Shown here piece by piece: positions 1-8,185 of a DNA stretch of 64,000 bases. Every line of letters begins with the position of its first letter. Positions within the stretch are counted from its first letter, which is position 1. Made by a program: the position numbers and the translations under genes. Under the pieces are notes generated by a model. It saw only the letters and a program-made list of their open reading frames with translations. It was not told the DNA's origin and searched no databases. Source of the DNA: M3007 sp035299505 (GTDB lineage Bacteria > Bacteroidota > Bacteroidia > Chitinophagales > Saprospiraceae); assembly GCA_035299505.1 (NCBI GenBank), contig DATGWL010000085.1, positions 18,309 to 82,308 of the forward strand. Reading direction: 5' to 3'.

Positions 1-450
1 GGACTGAACTCTTTTGAAACGCCACCGCACCGATTGGAGAAAGTGGCGGTGATCAAGGGAGTTACCTGGATAAATGACTCCAAAGCCACGAATGTTGACT
101 CCGTGTTCTATGCCCTGCAAGCGATGGATGCGCCAACGGTGTGGATCGTTGGTGGCCAGGACAAGGGGAACGACTACGAGCCGCTCTTGAAATGGGTGAA
201 AAAAAAGGTGAAGGCCATCGTTTGCATGGGCGTAGATAACACCAAAATTATCAAGGCATTCAAGTCCATGAAAAAACCATTGGTGGAAACATCAAGCGCT
301 CAGGAAGCCGTAGCGCAGGCGGCAAAACTGGCGGAAGCCGGAGATGCCGTGCTATTAAGTCCTGCTTGTGCGAGTTTCGACCTGTTCAAAAATTATGAAG
401 ATCGGGGCGCGCAATTCAGGGCTGCCGTTCTGAAAATGAAATCTGATTGA
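1..450 (+). CDS. murD: UDP-N-acetylmuramoylalanine--D-glutamate ligase, C-terminal part (5' end outside window)
   Basis: MurD adds D-glutamate to UDP-MurNAc-L-Ala in the cytoplasm during peptidoglycan precursor synthesis. The reading frame is open from base 1, so the gene begins upstream and only about 149 C-terminal residues are visible. The segment reading NDSKATNVDS at about residues 25-34 is the typical entry to the Mur ligase C-terminal domain, and VGGQDKGNDY and LLSPACASFDLF follow in the usual order for MurD. A TTG at base 34 lies inside the domain and is not a real start. A GT4 gene and ftsW follow on the same strand, the usual dcw order apart from the GT4 gene. Identity is secure from motif order and neighbours. 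Confidence 0.95.
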   Translation, partial: GLNSFETPPHRLEKVAVIKGVTWINDSKATNVDSVFYALQAMDAPTVWIVGGQDKGNDYEPLLKWVKKKVKAIVCMGVDNTKIIKAFKSMKKPLVETSSAQEAVAQAAKLAEAGDAVLLSPACASFDLFKNYEDRGAQFRAAVLKMKSD

Positions 451-534
451 GGTGAAGAACTTGCTCATCTTAACTATGGTGTTACCAGTGGAAACACCTT
501 AAAACCAATTGGTAGCACAACTAAAAGATAATAG

Positions 535-1599
535 ATGCTAACCGTTGCGCTTGACATGGAACGCTTAAGAAACCCTTACTCTGGCCTGGGGCAGTATTGT
601 CTTCAATTAGGTCAGGCGTTTGCAGCAAATCCTGCTGCCAGCGAACTGGGTATTACGGCGCTTGTTCCGCGTAATTGGGTAGGAAAGTTTGGATTGACGA
701 TGCAATACAAGGCTGTTCAATCCTGGCATAAATGGTTGGGAGTTTCCTTGCCTGCCAATGTGTGGCACTGCATGCACCAGGATTCGGAATTGCTTCCAAG
801 GAGTAGAAAAACAGCGGTGTTGTACACCATACACGACCTGAATTTTTTGGAACGTCCGGATTATTCAGCCAGTAAAAAGCAACGAAAGCTGAAGAAAGTT
901 CAGCAAAAAATAGACCGCGCAGCCGGACTGGTGTACATCTCTGAATTTGCTCGGGAGCAGGTACATGCGCAGTTAAAAGTGCCCGCAGTTGTAAAGGAAG
1001 CAGTGATTTACAACGGTGGCGGGTGCCTGGATGAGGCGCCGGAAATTGGATCGGTGGCGATAGAACGGGAAAGACCGTTTTTGTTCTCCATCGGTATTCA
1101 TCCCAAGAAAAACTACCATGTGCTGATGCCCTTATTGGCCCAACAGCCTGGTTTTGATTGGGTGATAGCCGGGCCAGACAGCAGAGGGTATCAGGATACC
1201 ATCCGAAATGAGGCGAAGAAATGGGGCGTTGAGGAGCGGGTACAGTTTGTTGGTTCGATCAGTGAAGCAGAAAAATGGGCGTATTACCAGCAATGTGAGG
1301 CGCTTTTGTTTCCAAGCCTGTCTGAAGGATTCGGATTGCCGGTAGTAGAAGCCATGGCCATGGGAAAGCCGGTTTTCCTGTCCAACAAGTGCAGTTTGCC
1401 GGAAATCGGAGGAGAAGAGGCTTATTATTTCACTGATTTTGAGCCCGCGGCCCTCTGCGAAGTATTTGAAAAAGGATTGAATGATTATAGAAAAGACCCC
1501 GAAAAACCCACCCGTTTACGAAACAGAGCAGCACAATTCAGCTGGAAAGCCGCTGCTGCTCAATACCTGAGCTTTTACAAGGCACTAAGTGGTTCTTAA
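535..1599 (+). CDS. GT4-type glycosyltransferase inserted in the dcw cluster
   Basis: This is a 354-residue GT-B glycosyltransferase of the GT4 (glycosyl transferases group 1) type. The C-terminal half carries the nucleotide-sugar binding signature EGFGLPVVEAMAMGKPV from about residue 264, followed by a conserved PEIGG. No signal peptide or membrane segment is visible, so it probably works at the cytoplasmic face of the membrane. The ATG at 535 follows 84 bases after murD and is preceded by an A-rich stretch rather than a Shine-Dalgarno site. It lies between murD and ftsW, where most bacteria have no gene. Donor, acceptor and product cannot be read from the sequence; a role in envelope glycan synthesis is an inference from position only. 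Confidence 0.85.
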   Translation: MLTVALDMERLRNPYSGLGQYCLQLGQAFAANPAASELGITALVPRNWVGKFGLTMQYKAVQSWHKWLGVSLPANVWHCMHQDSELLPRSRKTAVLYTIHDLNFLERPDYSASKKQRKLKKVQQKIDRAAGLVYISEFAREQVHAQLKVPAVVKEAVIYNGGGCLDEAPEIGSVAIERERPFLFSIGIHPKKNYHVLMPLLAQQPGFDWVIAGPDSRGYQDTIRNEAKKWGVEERVQFVGSISEAEKWAYYQQCEALLFPSLSEGFGLPVVEAMAMGKPVFLSNKCSLPEIGGEEAYYFTDFEPAALCEVFEKGLNDYRKDPEKPTRLRNRAAQFSWKAAAAQYLSFYKALSGS

Positions 1600-1722
1600 G
1601 GCACAAAGCGTGATAGCACAAAGGCACTAAGACACGAAGGCGCAAAGGCGTTAAGGCACGAAGACACTCAAACACTGGCAAACTCAAACACTCAAACACT
1701 AGCAAACTCAAACACATCAAAA
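1600..1722 (+). repeat. Degenerate short tandem repeats upstream of ftsW
   Basis: The gap between the GT4 gene and ftsW is almost entirely low-complexity repeat. Bases 1600-1666 are degenerate copies of a unit like AAGGCAC or AAGGCGC. Bases 1667-1690 and 1691-1714 are a 24-bp direct tandem repeat with one mismatch, each starting CTCAAACACT. The array ends eight bases before the ftsW ATG. There is no room for a conventional promoter, so ftsW is probably read through from murD. Confidence 0.8.
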
Positions 1723-2856
1723 ATGTCACTCGGTAATCGCATCGCAGCAGAACTCAGGGGAGACCGTACGATCTGGATGATCGTAGCGGTGTTGAGCCTG
1801 TTCAGCCTGTTGGCTGTGTTTTCCTCCTCCGGGTGGGAAGCCTGGCGTTCGCGTGGCGGAAACACCACAGGGATGTTGGTGGGACACATGGTGAAACTGG
1901 CTTTTGGTTTGTTTCTGGTGTATTTGGGTCACTTGGTGCATTATCGAAGATATCAGCAATTTGCCCGTCCAATGCTATGGATTACGGTGCCTTTGTTGTT
2001 GTTTACCTTGTTTTTTGGTAAAAATATCAATGATGCCAATCGGTGGATCAGTGTAGCAGGCATCAGTTTTCAACCTTCAGAAATGGCTAAAATTGCCCTG
2101 ATCATTTATGTGGCCCGGGCATTGACCATCAAGCAGGAATATATCACCAGTTTGCGTCAGGCATTTTTCCCGATCATCATTCCGGTGGTACTGGTGTGCG
2201 GATTGATCGCGCCGTCCAATTTGAGTACGGCCATGATCCTGTTCACCACCTGCATCCTGCTGATGTTTATGGGGCGTGTAAGCGCACAATACATCATTAT
2301 GATGATGTTCCTGGGGCTGCTGGTGTTTGCCGTTTTGGTTGGTATAGGAAAAGTCTATCCTGAACTGGATTTGGTGCGGGTAAATACCTGGGAAAAGCGG
2401 GTAGAGACTTTTTTACACGATGAAGACGGTGGCTATCAGGTTCAACAGGCCAAAATTGCCATCGCCAAAGGCGGAATTTTTGGTAATGGACCGGGAAATT
2501 CCATGATGAGGCACTATTTGCCGTATTGCAATGCCGACTTCATTTATGCCATCATTTGTGAGGAATATGGTCTGATAGGAGGGGTTATTGTTTTGGCACT
2601 GTACGTATTGCTGTTCCTGCGAAATGTGCGATTGGTTACCCAAAGTCCGAAGGCCTTTGGGGCATTTCTAGCCATAGGACTCAGTTTGATGCTTACGGTG
2701 CAGGCCCTGGCTAATATGGCTGTAAACCTGAATTTGGTGCCGGCAACGGGTTTGACCCTCCCGCTGGTATCTATGGGTGGAACCAGTGTACTGTTCACTT
2801 GCATCTCCCTGGGTATGATCCTGAGTGTGAGCAAATACATTGAAAGCCTCGAATAA
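1723..2856 (+). CDS. ftsW: Septal peptidoglycan polymerase FtsW
   Basis: FtsW is the SEDS-family glycosyltransferase that polymerises lipid II at the division septum with its partner class B PBP. The 377-residue protein has about nine or ten hydrophobic segments. The SEDS signature NRWISVAGISFQPSEMAK lies near residues 106-123, and the C-terminal LVPATGLTLPLVSMGG motif near residues 338-353. Position before murG and in a murD-murG-murC-ftsQAZ order separates it from RodA. The ATG at 1723 directly follows an A-rich end of a repeat array. Confidence 0.96.
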   Translation: MSLGNRIAAELRGDRTIWMIVAVLSLFSLLAVFSSSGWEAWRSRGGNTTGMLVGHMVKLAFGLFLVYLGHLVHYRRYQQFARPMLWITVPLLLFTLFFGKNINDANRWISVAGISFQPSEMAKIALIIYVARALTIKQEYITSLRQAFFPIIIPVVLVCGLIAPSNLSTAMILFTTCILLMFMGRVSAQYIIMMMFLGLLVFAVLVGIGKVYPELDLVRVNTWEKRVETFLHDEDGGYQVQQAKIAIAKGGIFGNGPGNSMMRHYLPYCNADFIYAIICEEYGLIGGVIVLALYVLLFLRNVRLVTQSPKAFGAFLAIGLSLMLTVQALANMAVNLNLVPATGLTLPLVSMGGTSVLFTCISLGMILSVSKYIESLE

Positions 2857-2885
2857 TCACCTTTCCTAACCTTGGTGACTACAAC

Positions 2886-3992
2886 ATGAGCAAAGAAACT
2901 TTGAAAATAATGATCACAGGAGGTGGCACCGGCGGCCATATTTTCCCCGCTATTGCCATTGCTGACGCGATCAAAAAGTTGCACCCCGAGGCTACCTTCC
3001 TCTTTGTAGGCGCCACCGGGAAAATGGAAATGGAGCGTGTCCCAAAAGCGGGATATGACATTGAAGGACTTCCGGTGGCTGGTTTTCAGCGCAGTATGAG
3101 CCTGAAAAACCTGTCGTTCCCCTTCAAACTGTTGAAAAGTTTGTGGCGGGCCAGAAGTATCGTCAAACGATTCCAGCCAGACGTGGTCATCGGAACCGGC
3201 GGATATGCCAGTGGCCCGATCATGAGGGCTGCACAAAGGTCCGGTATCCCTACGGTCATTCAGGAACAAAATTCCTATGCCGGGGTAACCAATAAAATCC
3301 TGGGCAGAAGAGCCCGGAAAATTTGTGTGGCCTACGACCATATGGAGCAGTTTTTTCCGGCCGACAGGATTGTGTTTACCGGAAATCCGGTGCGGTCAGA
3401 TATTCTGCAACTGGAAGGAAAACGCGAAGAGGGAATCAGGCACTATAACCTGGATCCTGATAAAAAAACATTGGTCGTTATTGGCGGCAGTCTGGGCGCA
3501 AGAACCCTGAACAATGCCATGCGCGACAATGTAGAGTTCTTTGAGCAAAACCCTGATATACAGGTCATCTGGCAATGCGGGAAATTCTATGAGTATGAAT
3601 ACACCGCCATGGAAACAGCCAAATTGCCCAATGTACAATGCCTGGCATTCATTGACCGCATGGACCTGCTGTATGCAACGGCCGATGTGATTGTTTCAAG
3701 GGCCGGAGCACTGAGTATCAGCGAGTTGTGTTTGGTTGGCAAGCCGGTAATCCTGGTACCTTCTCCCAACGTGGCAGAAGACCATCAAACCAAAAATGCC
3801 CTGGCGCTGGTGGAAAAAGGCGCAGCCCGACTCGTGCGGGATGCAGATGCCGGAGAGAAACTGTTGCAGGAAGTAAACCTCATTTTGGAAAGCGAGGCTT
3901 TGGCCTTCAGTCTGGGTGAAAGCATCCGCCAAATGGGACGCCCCAATGCAGCGGAAGCCATTGCAAGAGAAGCACTTAAACTAATAAACTAA
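2886..3992 (+). CDS. murG: UDP-GlcNAc:lipid I N-acetylglucosaminyltransferase MurG
   Basis: MurG transfers GlcNAc to lipid I, making lipid II at the inner face of the cytoplasmic membrane. The 368-residue protein starts with the acceptor-site glycine loop GGGTGGHIFPA at about residues 12-22. A second glycine loop, VVIGGSLGARTLN, opens the C-terminal nucleotide-binding domain, and SRAGALSISEL is the expected UDP-GlcNAc site. It starts 29 bases after ftsW and ends 11 bases before a small lipoprotein gene, so co-transcription is likely. Length and motifs are normal for the family. Confidence 0.97.
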   Translation: MSKETLKIMITGGGTGGHIFPAIAIADAIKKLHPEATFLFVGATGKMEMERVPKAGYDIEGLPVAGFQRSMSLKNLSFPFKLLKSLWRARSIVKRFQPDVVIGTGGYASGPIMRAAQRSGIPTVIQEQNSYAGVTNKILGRRARKICVAYDHMEQFFPADRIVFTGNPVRSDILQLEGKREEGIRHYNLDPDKKTLVVIGGSLGARTLNNAMRDNVEFFEQNPDIQVIWQCGKFYEYEYTAMETAKLPNVQCLAFIDRMDLLYATADVIVSRAGALSISELCLVGKPVILVPSPNVAEDHQTKNALALVEKGAARLVRDADAGEKLLQEVNLILESEALAFSLGESIRQMGRPNAAEAIAREALKLIN

Positions 3993-4003
3993 AAGGCACA
4001 AAC

Positions 4004-4363
4004 ATGAAATACGCACTGATCCTCCTCGGTTTTCTGGCTCTGGCAGCTTGTCAAAAAACCAACGACAAAAACCCGGTTTTGCTCGGGCAGTGGCAAGGAA
4101 CGGAATGGTTGATCATGGACAAACCAAGCGATATAGACGCATCGCAGGTAAAGTTTGAGTTTAAAGAAGATGGCACTTACGCAGCCAGCTTCGGCAATCA
4201 AAACCAAAGTGGCGTTTGGCGCACAGATAATGACAAACTGTACACCACCGAAACAGGGAAAAAAGAGATCATGGTCAAATTACTGACCCTCAACGGAAAT
4301 GCCGTAGAATTTGAAATGAATCGGGGCGGGCAAAAGGAAATACTGAAACTGGCAAAGAAATAA
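4004..4363 (+). CDS. Small lipocalin-like lipoprotein between murG and murC
   Basis: This 119-residue protein has a lipoprotein signal peptide with lipobox LAAC, lipidated Cys at residue 16. The remainder resembles the lipocalin-like domains common in Bacteroidota: LLGQWQGTEW, then FKEDGTYAA, then SGVWRTDNDKL, a pattern of short beta-strands. It is probably anchored to an envelope membrane and faces the periplasm or outer surface. It lies between murG and murC with gaps of 11 and 23 bases and so should be co-expressed with cell wall synthesis. Nothing shows a ligand or an enzymatic function. Exact family is uncertain; the lipoprotein call is firm. Confidence 0.85.
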   Translation: MKYALILLGFLALAACQKTNDKNPVLLGQWQGTEWLIMDKPSDIDASQVKFEFKEDGTYAASFGNQNQSGVWRTDNDKLYTTETGKKEIMVKLLTLNGNAVEFEMNRGGQKEILKLAKK

Positions 4364-4386
4364 GTCAGTACAAGCAGGATAAGCAC

Positions 4387-5757
4387 ATGGAATTTAACAC
4401 CATTAAAAAGGTATACTTCATCGGAATTGGCGGCATTGGAATGTCGGCACTGGCCCGGTATTTCAAACTGCATGGGGCAGAAGTACATGGCTATGACCGC
4501 ACAGAAACCGAGCTTACCCGCGCCCTGGCGGCCGAAGGTATGCACGTACACTACACCGACGATGTATCCCTTATTCCGGAAGGCATTGACCTGGTAGTGT
4601 GGACCCCTGCAGTTCCCCGGGACCTCAAGGAATTGAACTGGTTCCTGGACCGTGGATTTCAGCTCAAAAAACGCGCAGAAGTTCTGGGTATCATTAGCAG
4701 GGCAAAAAAATGCGTGGCCATTGCCGGTACCCATGGAAAAACCACAACTTCAACCATGACGGCCCACCTTTTGCGGGCCTGCGGGGTGGATGCAACCGCC
4801 TTTGTTGGAGGTATTTCAGGCAACCTGGGTTCCAATTTTGTAGAAGGAAAGAGCGACTGGGTGGTGGTGGAAGCAGATGAATACGACCGCAGTTTTTTGC
4901 ACCTGCATCCCGATGTAGCCGTACTGAATTCGCTGGATCCGGATCACCTGGATATATATGGTACCCCGGAAGCTGTGGTGGAATCGTACAAGCAGTTTGT
5001 ACGCCAAATCAAGCCTGGCGGCATGTTGATATACAAACATGGTTTGCCATTGGAAGATGTAGCAGCAGAACTGGAAGCCAGTGGTCGGAAAGTATTCACG
5101 TTTGGGATAGAAAATGGCTACTATGAGGCAGTGAATGTGCATGTAGACAATGGGCAGACGGTGTTCGGATTAACCTCTACCATCGTGGACTGGCCGGCAT
5201 TGCGGATGAATTATCCGGGCATGCATAATGTACTCAACGCCACTGCAGCCATTGCTGCTACCCTTGGCGCCGGTGGTTTTTCTACCGGAATTCCGGAGGC
5301 TTTGCTGGCATTTAAAGGAGTGAAACGCCGGTTCGATACCATTCTGAAAACAGATCAGGTGGTATATGTGGACGATTATGCGCACCACCCGGCAGAATTG
5401 GAGGCCACCATTCAGGCGGCGCGTTCCATGTACCCGGACAAAAAGCTGACCGGCATTTTTCAGCCGCACCTTTTTACCCGTACCCGCGATTTCGCTGAAG
5501 GATTTGCGGCTGCACTGGATAAACTGGATGAATGTCTGTTGCTGCCCATTTACCCTGCGCGTGAATTACCCATACCGGGTGTTACATCAGAAATGCTTCT
5601 GAATAAAATGACCCTTAAAAACAAACGAATCATTCAGAAAGACGAAATCCTCGAAACCCTAAAACAACACCAACCCGAACTGTTGCTTACCATGGGCGCA
5701 GGGGATATAGATACATTCATTGAACCCATCAAACAGCTACTGGAATTTCGCCTCTAG
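4387..5757 (+). CDS. murC: UDP-N-acetylmuramate--L-alanine ligase MurC
   Basis: MurC ligates L-alanine to UDP-MurNAc, the first peptide step of peptidoglycan precursor synthesis. The 456-residue protein has an N-terminal GIGGIGMSALA dinucleotide-type loop at about residues 12-22 and the ATP loop GTHGKTTT starting near residue 114. The C-terminal domain contains DDYAHHPAE near residue 330, typical of MurC and Mpl. Mpl is the alternative, but the location between murG and ftsQ and the length favour MurC. The gene is followed by a repeat-rich spacer of about 130 bases before ftsQ. Confidence 0.95.
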   Translation: MEFNTIKKVYFIGIGGIGMSALARYFKLHGAEVHGYDRTETELTRALAAEGMHVHYTDDVSLIPEGIDLVVWTPAVPRDLKELNWFLDRGFQLKKRAEVLGIISRAKKCVAIAGTHGKTTTSTMTAHLLRACGVDATAFVGGISGNLGSNFVEGKSDWVVVEADEYDRSFLHLHPDVAVLNSLDPDHLDIYGTPEAVVESYKQFVRQIKPGGMLIYKHGLPLEDVAAELEASGRKVFTFGIENGYYEAVNVHVDNGQTVFGLTSTIVDWPALRMNYPGMHNVLNATAAIAATLGAGGFSTGIPEALLAFKGVKRRFDTILKTDQVVYVDDYAHHPAELEATIQAARSMYPDKKLTGIFQPHLFTRTRDFAEGFAAALDKLDECLLLPIYPARELPIPGVTSEMLLNKMTLKNKRIIQKDEILETLKQHQPELLLTMGAGDIDTFIEPIKQLLEFRL

Positions 5758-5790
5758 CGAGGCTTGGTTTTTTTCAAAACCCGGCAAACT

Positions 5791-5886
5791 TTTCCCGGAA
5801 TAACATTCCGGGATACATCAAACCCTTCAAACCCTTCAAACCCTTCAAACAACAACTAACCCCCGGCGGCTAACCCCGCCGATACA
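5791..5886 (+). repeat. Two-hairpin leader element, copy A (murC-ftsQ spacer)
   Basis: The element opens with an inverted repeat TCCCGGAAT (5793-5801) / ATTCCGGGA (5805-5813), then GATACATCAAACCC. Three 9-bp copies of AAACCCTTC follow to about 5850, and a second hairpin CGGCGG (5864-5869) / CCGCCG (5876-5881) ends five bases before the GTG at 5887. The same two hairpins in the same order and orientation lie upstream of the MOSC gene at 44091-44190. Function unknown. Confidence 0.8.
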
Positions 5887-6669
5887 GTGAGTCAACCCAT
5901 GCTCTTTCCGCGCATCAACTACACAAAATTAGCCTGGATATTATTCCTCTTTATTGTAGGAATGATCTGGCTGATCGCGCGGAATCGAAAGGCTGGTTCT
6001 TTTGCTGAAGGGTTGCAGGTTAAAGTGTCAGAATTGGCAGATGGAAACAAACTGATCAGTGAAAGTGATGTGCGGCAGGCATTGTTGAAAGCTTTTGGCA
6101 GCGATCTGGAAAATTCGGATCTGTCGAGTCTGGATGTAGACCGGATGGAACGAGTGCTGGAAACGGATCCTTTTGTGGAGAATGCTGATGCCTACATCGA
6201 CCAGAATAACCAGATGCACATTGTGATTGAACAGCGTGAGCCGCTCATCCGGGTGCTTGACAATCAGGGAAACAACTACTATCTGGATAAAAACGGCAAA
6301 AAGATGCCGCCTTCCAAAAATTTCGCGGCAAGGGTTATTGTGGCAACCGGAAACATTGCCCCTTATACCCCGGAATTCAGAGAGAAACGGAAAAACAGCC
6401 TGAAGGATTTGTATAACATCACCCAAACCCTGCAGGCGGATGATTTTCTGAAATCCTTTATCCAGCAAATACATGTCACCAACACCGGAGAATTCATTCT
6501 GGTGCCACTGATAGGGGACCAAAAAATCATTTTGGGCTCTGCCAGAAAACTGGAAGACAAATTGAAACGATTAAAAATCTTCTACAAGGAAGGCATGCCT
6601 TACGAAGGCTGGCAAAAATATGGAACCATCAACCTCAAATACAGCGGACAGGTGGTTTGCAAAAGATGA
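5887..6669 (+). CDS. ftsQ: Cell division protein FtsQ/DivIB
   Basis: FtsQ is the bitopic division protein that links early and late divisome components. The 260-residue product has a short cytoplasmic tail, one membrane helix at about residues 12-31, then a POTRA-like segment ending in the IVIEQREPLIRV strand typical of this family. Two starts are possible: GTG at 5887, directly after a hairpin, or ATG at 5899, giving 256 residues. Neither has a Shine-Dalgarno site. FtsQ proteins diverge strongly in Bacteroidota, so the call rests on topology, motif and position between murC and ftsA. Confidence 0.92.
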   Translation: MSQPMLFPRINYTKLAWILFLFIVGMIWLIARNRKAGSFAEGLQVKVSELADGNKLISESDVRQALLKAFGSDLENSDLSSLDVDRMERVLETDPFVENADAYIDQNNQMHIVIEQREPLIRVLDNQGNNYYLDKNGKKMPPSKNFAARVIVATGNIAPYTPEFREKRKNSLKDLYNITQTLQADDFLKSFIQQIHVTNTGEFILVPLIGDQKIILGSARKLEDKLKRLKIFYKEGMPYEGWQKYGTINLKYSGQVVCKR

Positions 6670-6700
6670 CCCCCGAAAAACAAACAAATAAAACAAAAAA

Positions 6701-6734
6701 TTTGACACAAAAAATTTAAAAATAAATACCTTTG
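6701..6734 (+). promoter_or_regulatory. Bacteroidota-type promoter for ftsA-ftsZ
   Basis: TTTGACA at 6701-6707 and TACCTTTG at 6727-6734 match the known Bacteroidota sigma-70 pattern (TTTG at -33, TAnnTTTG at -7), with 22 bases between the TTTG and the TA. The region is strongly A/T-rich. The boxes lie about 80 bases upstream of the ftsA ATG. This would let ftsA and ftsZ be expressed above the level of the upstream mur genes. Confidence 0.75.
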
Positions 6735-6815
6735 ACGCGGGAAAGAGTTTCGACCGCCGATTGGGTATTGCGAACCAATAACACCGAAACTCAAAACATT
6801 TAAAATCAACACATT

Positions 6816-8150
6816 ATGACGGAGTTTATCCCACAACCCCACGATGTGGTCGTAGCCCTGGATATAGGCACGACAAAAGTTTGCTGCCTTGCGGGTCGGA
6901 AAAACACGCATGGCAAACTCGAAATCATCGGTATCGGCAAGGTTGAAAGTGCCGGCGTTTTGCGCGGCGTGGTATCCAACATCGAAAAAACAGTTGGCGC
7001 TATCCGCGAAGCCGTGGAAATCTGCGAGCGCAATGCCCGCATGAAATTCCGCTCGGTACACGTAGGCATTGCCGGGCAGCACATCAAAAGTCTGCAACAC
7101 CGCGGCATTCTCACCCGCGATTCAGACTTTGCAGAGATTTCCCATCGCGACATTGATCGGCTGGTGAATGATATGTTCAAACTGGTGCTGCCACCGGGCG
7201 ACAAGATTATCCACGTATTTCCGCAGGAGTTTACAGTAGACTCCGAGCAAGGCATTACCGATCCGGTGGGCATGTGCGGCGTACGCCTGGAAGCCAACTT
7301 CCACATCATTACGGGACAAATCACGGCCGTCAACAACATATATCGTTGTATCGAAAAGGCCGGCCTGAAAGTGGCCGACCTGACGCTGGAACCCATTGCC
7401 AGCGCCGATGCCACCCTTTCCGAAGAAGAAAAACAGGCAGGCGTAGCTCTGGTAGATATTGGCGGCGGTACTACAGATATCACCATTTTCCACGAAGGCA
7501 TTATTCGCCATACAGCAGTAATTCCATTCGGTGGTAATGTGATTACAGCGGATATCAAGGAAGGATGCACTGTGATGCAACCACAGGCAGAAAAGCTGAA
7601 AGTGAAATTCGGCTCAGCTTTGGCCAGTGAAGTGTACGACAATCGCATCATCACCATTCCGGGACTAAAAGGCCGGGAACACAAGGAAATCAGCGAGAAA
7701 AACCTCGCGCGCATTATTCAGGCGCGCATGGAAGAAGTGCTGGATTACGTCCTGTGGGAGATTCGCCGGAGCGGATACGAGCGCAAACTCATTGGCGGCA
7801 TCGTACTGACCGGTGGTGGCTCCTTACTGGCCAATACCGACAAGCTGGCAGAACTCCACACCGGAATGTCCTGCCGCGTAGGTATCCCGGTTGAACACCT
7901 GGCACACGGCTATCATGAATCTGTCAGCAGCCCGATTTTCAGCACAGGCATCGGTTTGATGCTGCGTGGCTTGCAAGATCTGGATCCAGCCAAACTGGAA
8001 GCTGAAGAACCTGTAGCTAACGTAGTAGAGGAGCCAAAAGAACCTTCCAATGTATCGGAAGAAAAAGGCGCCTCCTGGTTCGATAACGTCTTTAAAAAGA
8101 CCAAAGAATGGTTCGAAGCAGAACCTGACATGGACTTTAACAAGAAGTGA
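6816..8150 (+). CDS. ftsA: Cell division protein FtsA
   Basis: FtsA is the actin-like ATPase that tethers FtsZ filaments to the membrane. The 444-residue protein has the phosphate 1 motif VALDIGTTKV at about residues 12-21, phosphate 2 motif DIGGGTTDITIF near 214, and the adenosine motif VLTGGGSLL near 330. The C-terminus WFDNVFKKTKEWF can form the amphipathic membrane-targeting helix known in this family. It is followed immediately by ftsZ. The ATG at 6816 is preceded by a long A-rich leader. Confidence 0.97.
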   Translation: MTEFIPQPHDVVVALDIGTTKVCCLAGRKNTHGKLEIIGIGKVESAGVLRGVVSNIEKTVGAIREAVEICERNARMKFRSVHVGIAGQHIKSLQHRGILTRDSDFAEISHRDIDRLVNDMFKLVLPPGDKIIHVFPQEFTVDSEQGITDPVGMCGVRLEANFHIITGQITAVNNIYRCIEKAGLKVADLTLEPIASADATLSEEEKQAGVALVDIGGGTTDITIFHEGIIRHTAVIPFGGNVITADIKEGCTVMQPQAEKLKVKFGSALASEVYDNRIITIPGLKGREHKEISEKNLARIIQARMEEVLDYVLWEIRRSGYERKLIGGIVLTGGGSLLANTDKLAELHTGMSCRVGIPVEHLAHGYHESVSSPIFSTGIGLMLRGLQDLDPAKLEAEEPVANVVEEPKEPSNVSEEKGASWFDNVFKKTKEWFEAEPDMDFNKK

Positions 8151-8185
8151 TCCATTCATTTGATAACGCTAAAAAGAAACATATC

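Noticed and set aside
2544..3341. 265-residue minus-strand ORF opposite murG and ftsW
   Set aside because: It is antisense to two conserved genes, has no domain-like features and lacks a plausible promoter.
8147..8185. GTG start for ftsZ overlapping the ftsA stop
   Set aside because: It would add 13 residues unlike other FtsZ N-termini; the ATG at 8186 puts the conserved core at the normal distance.
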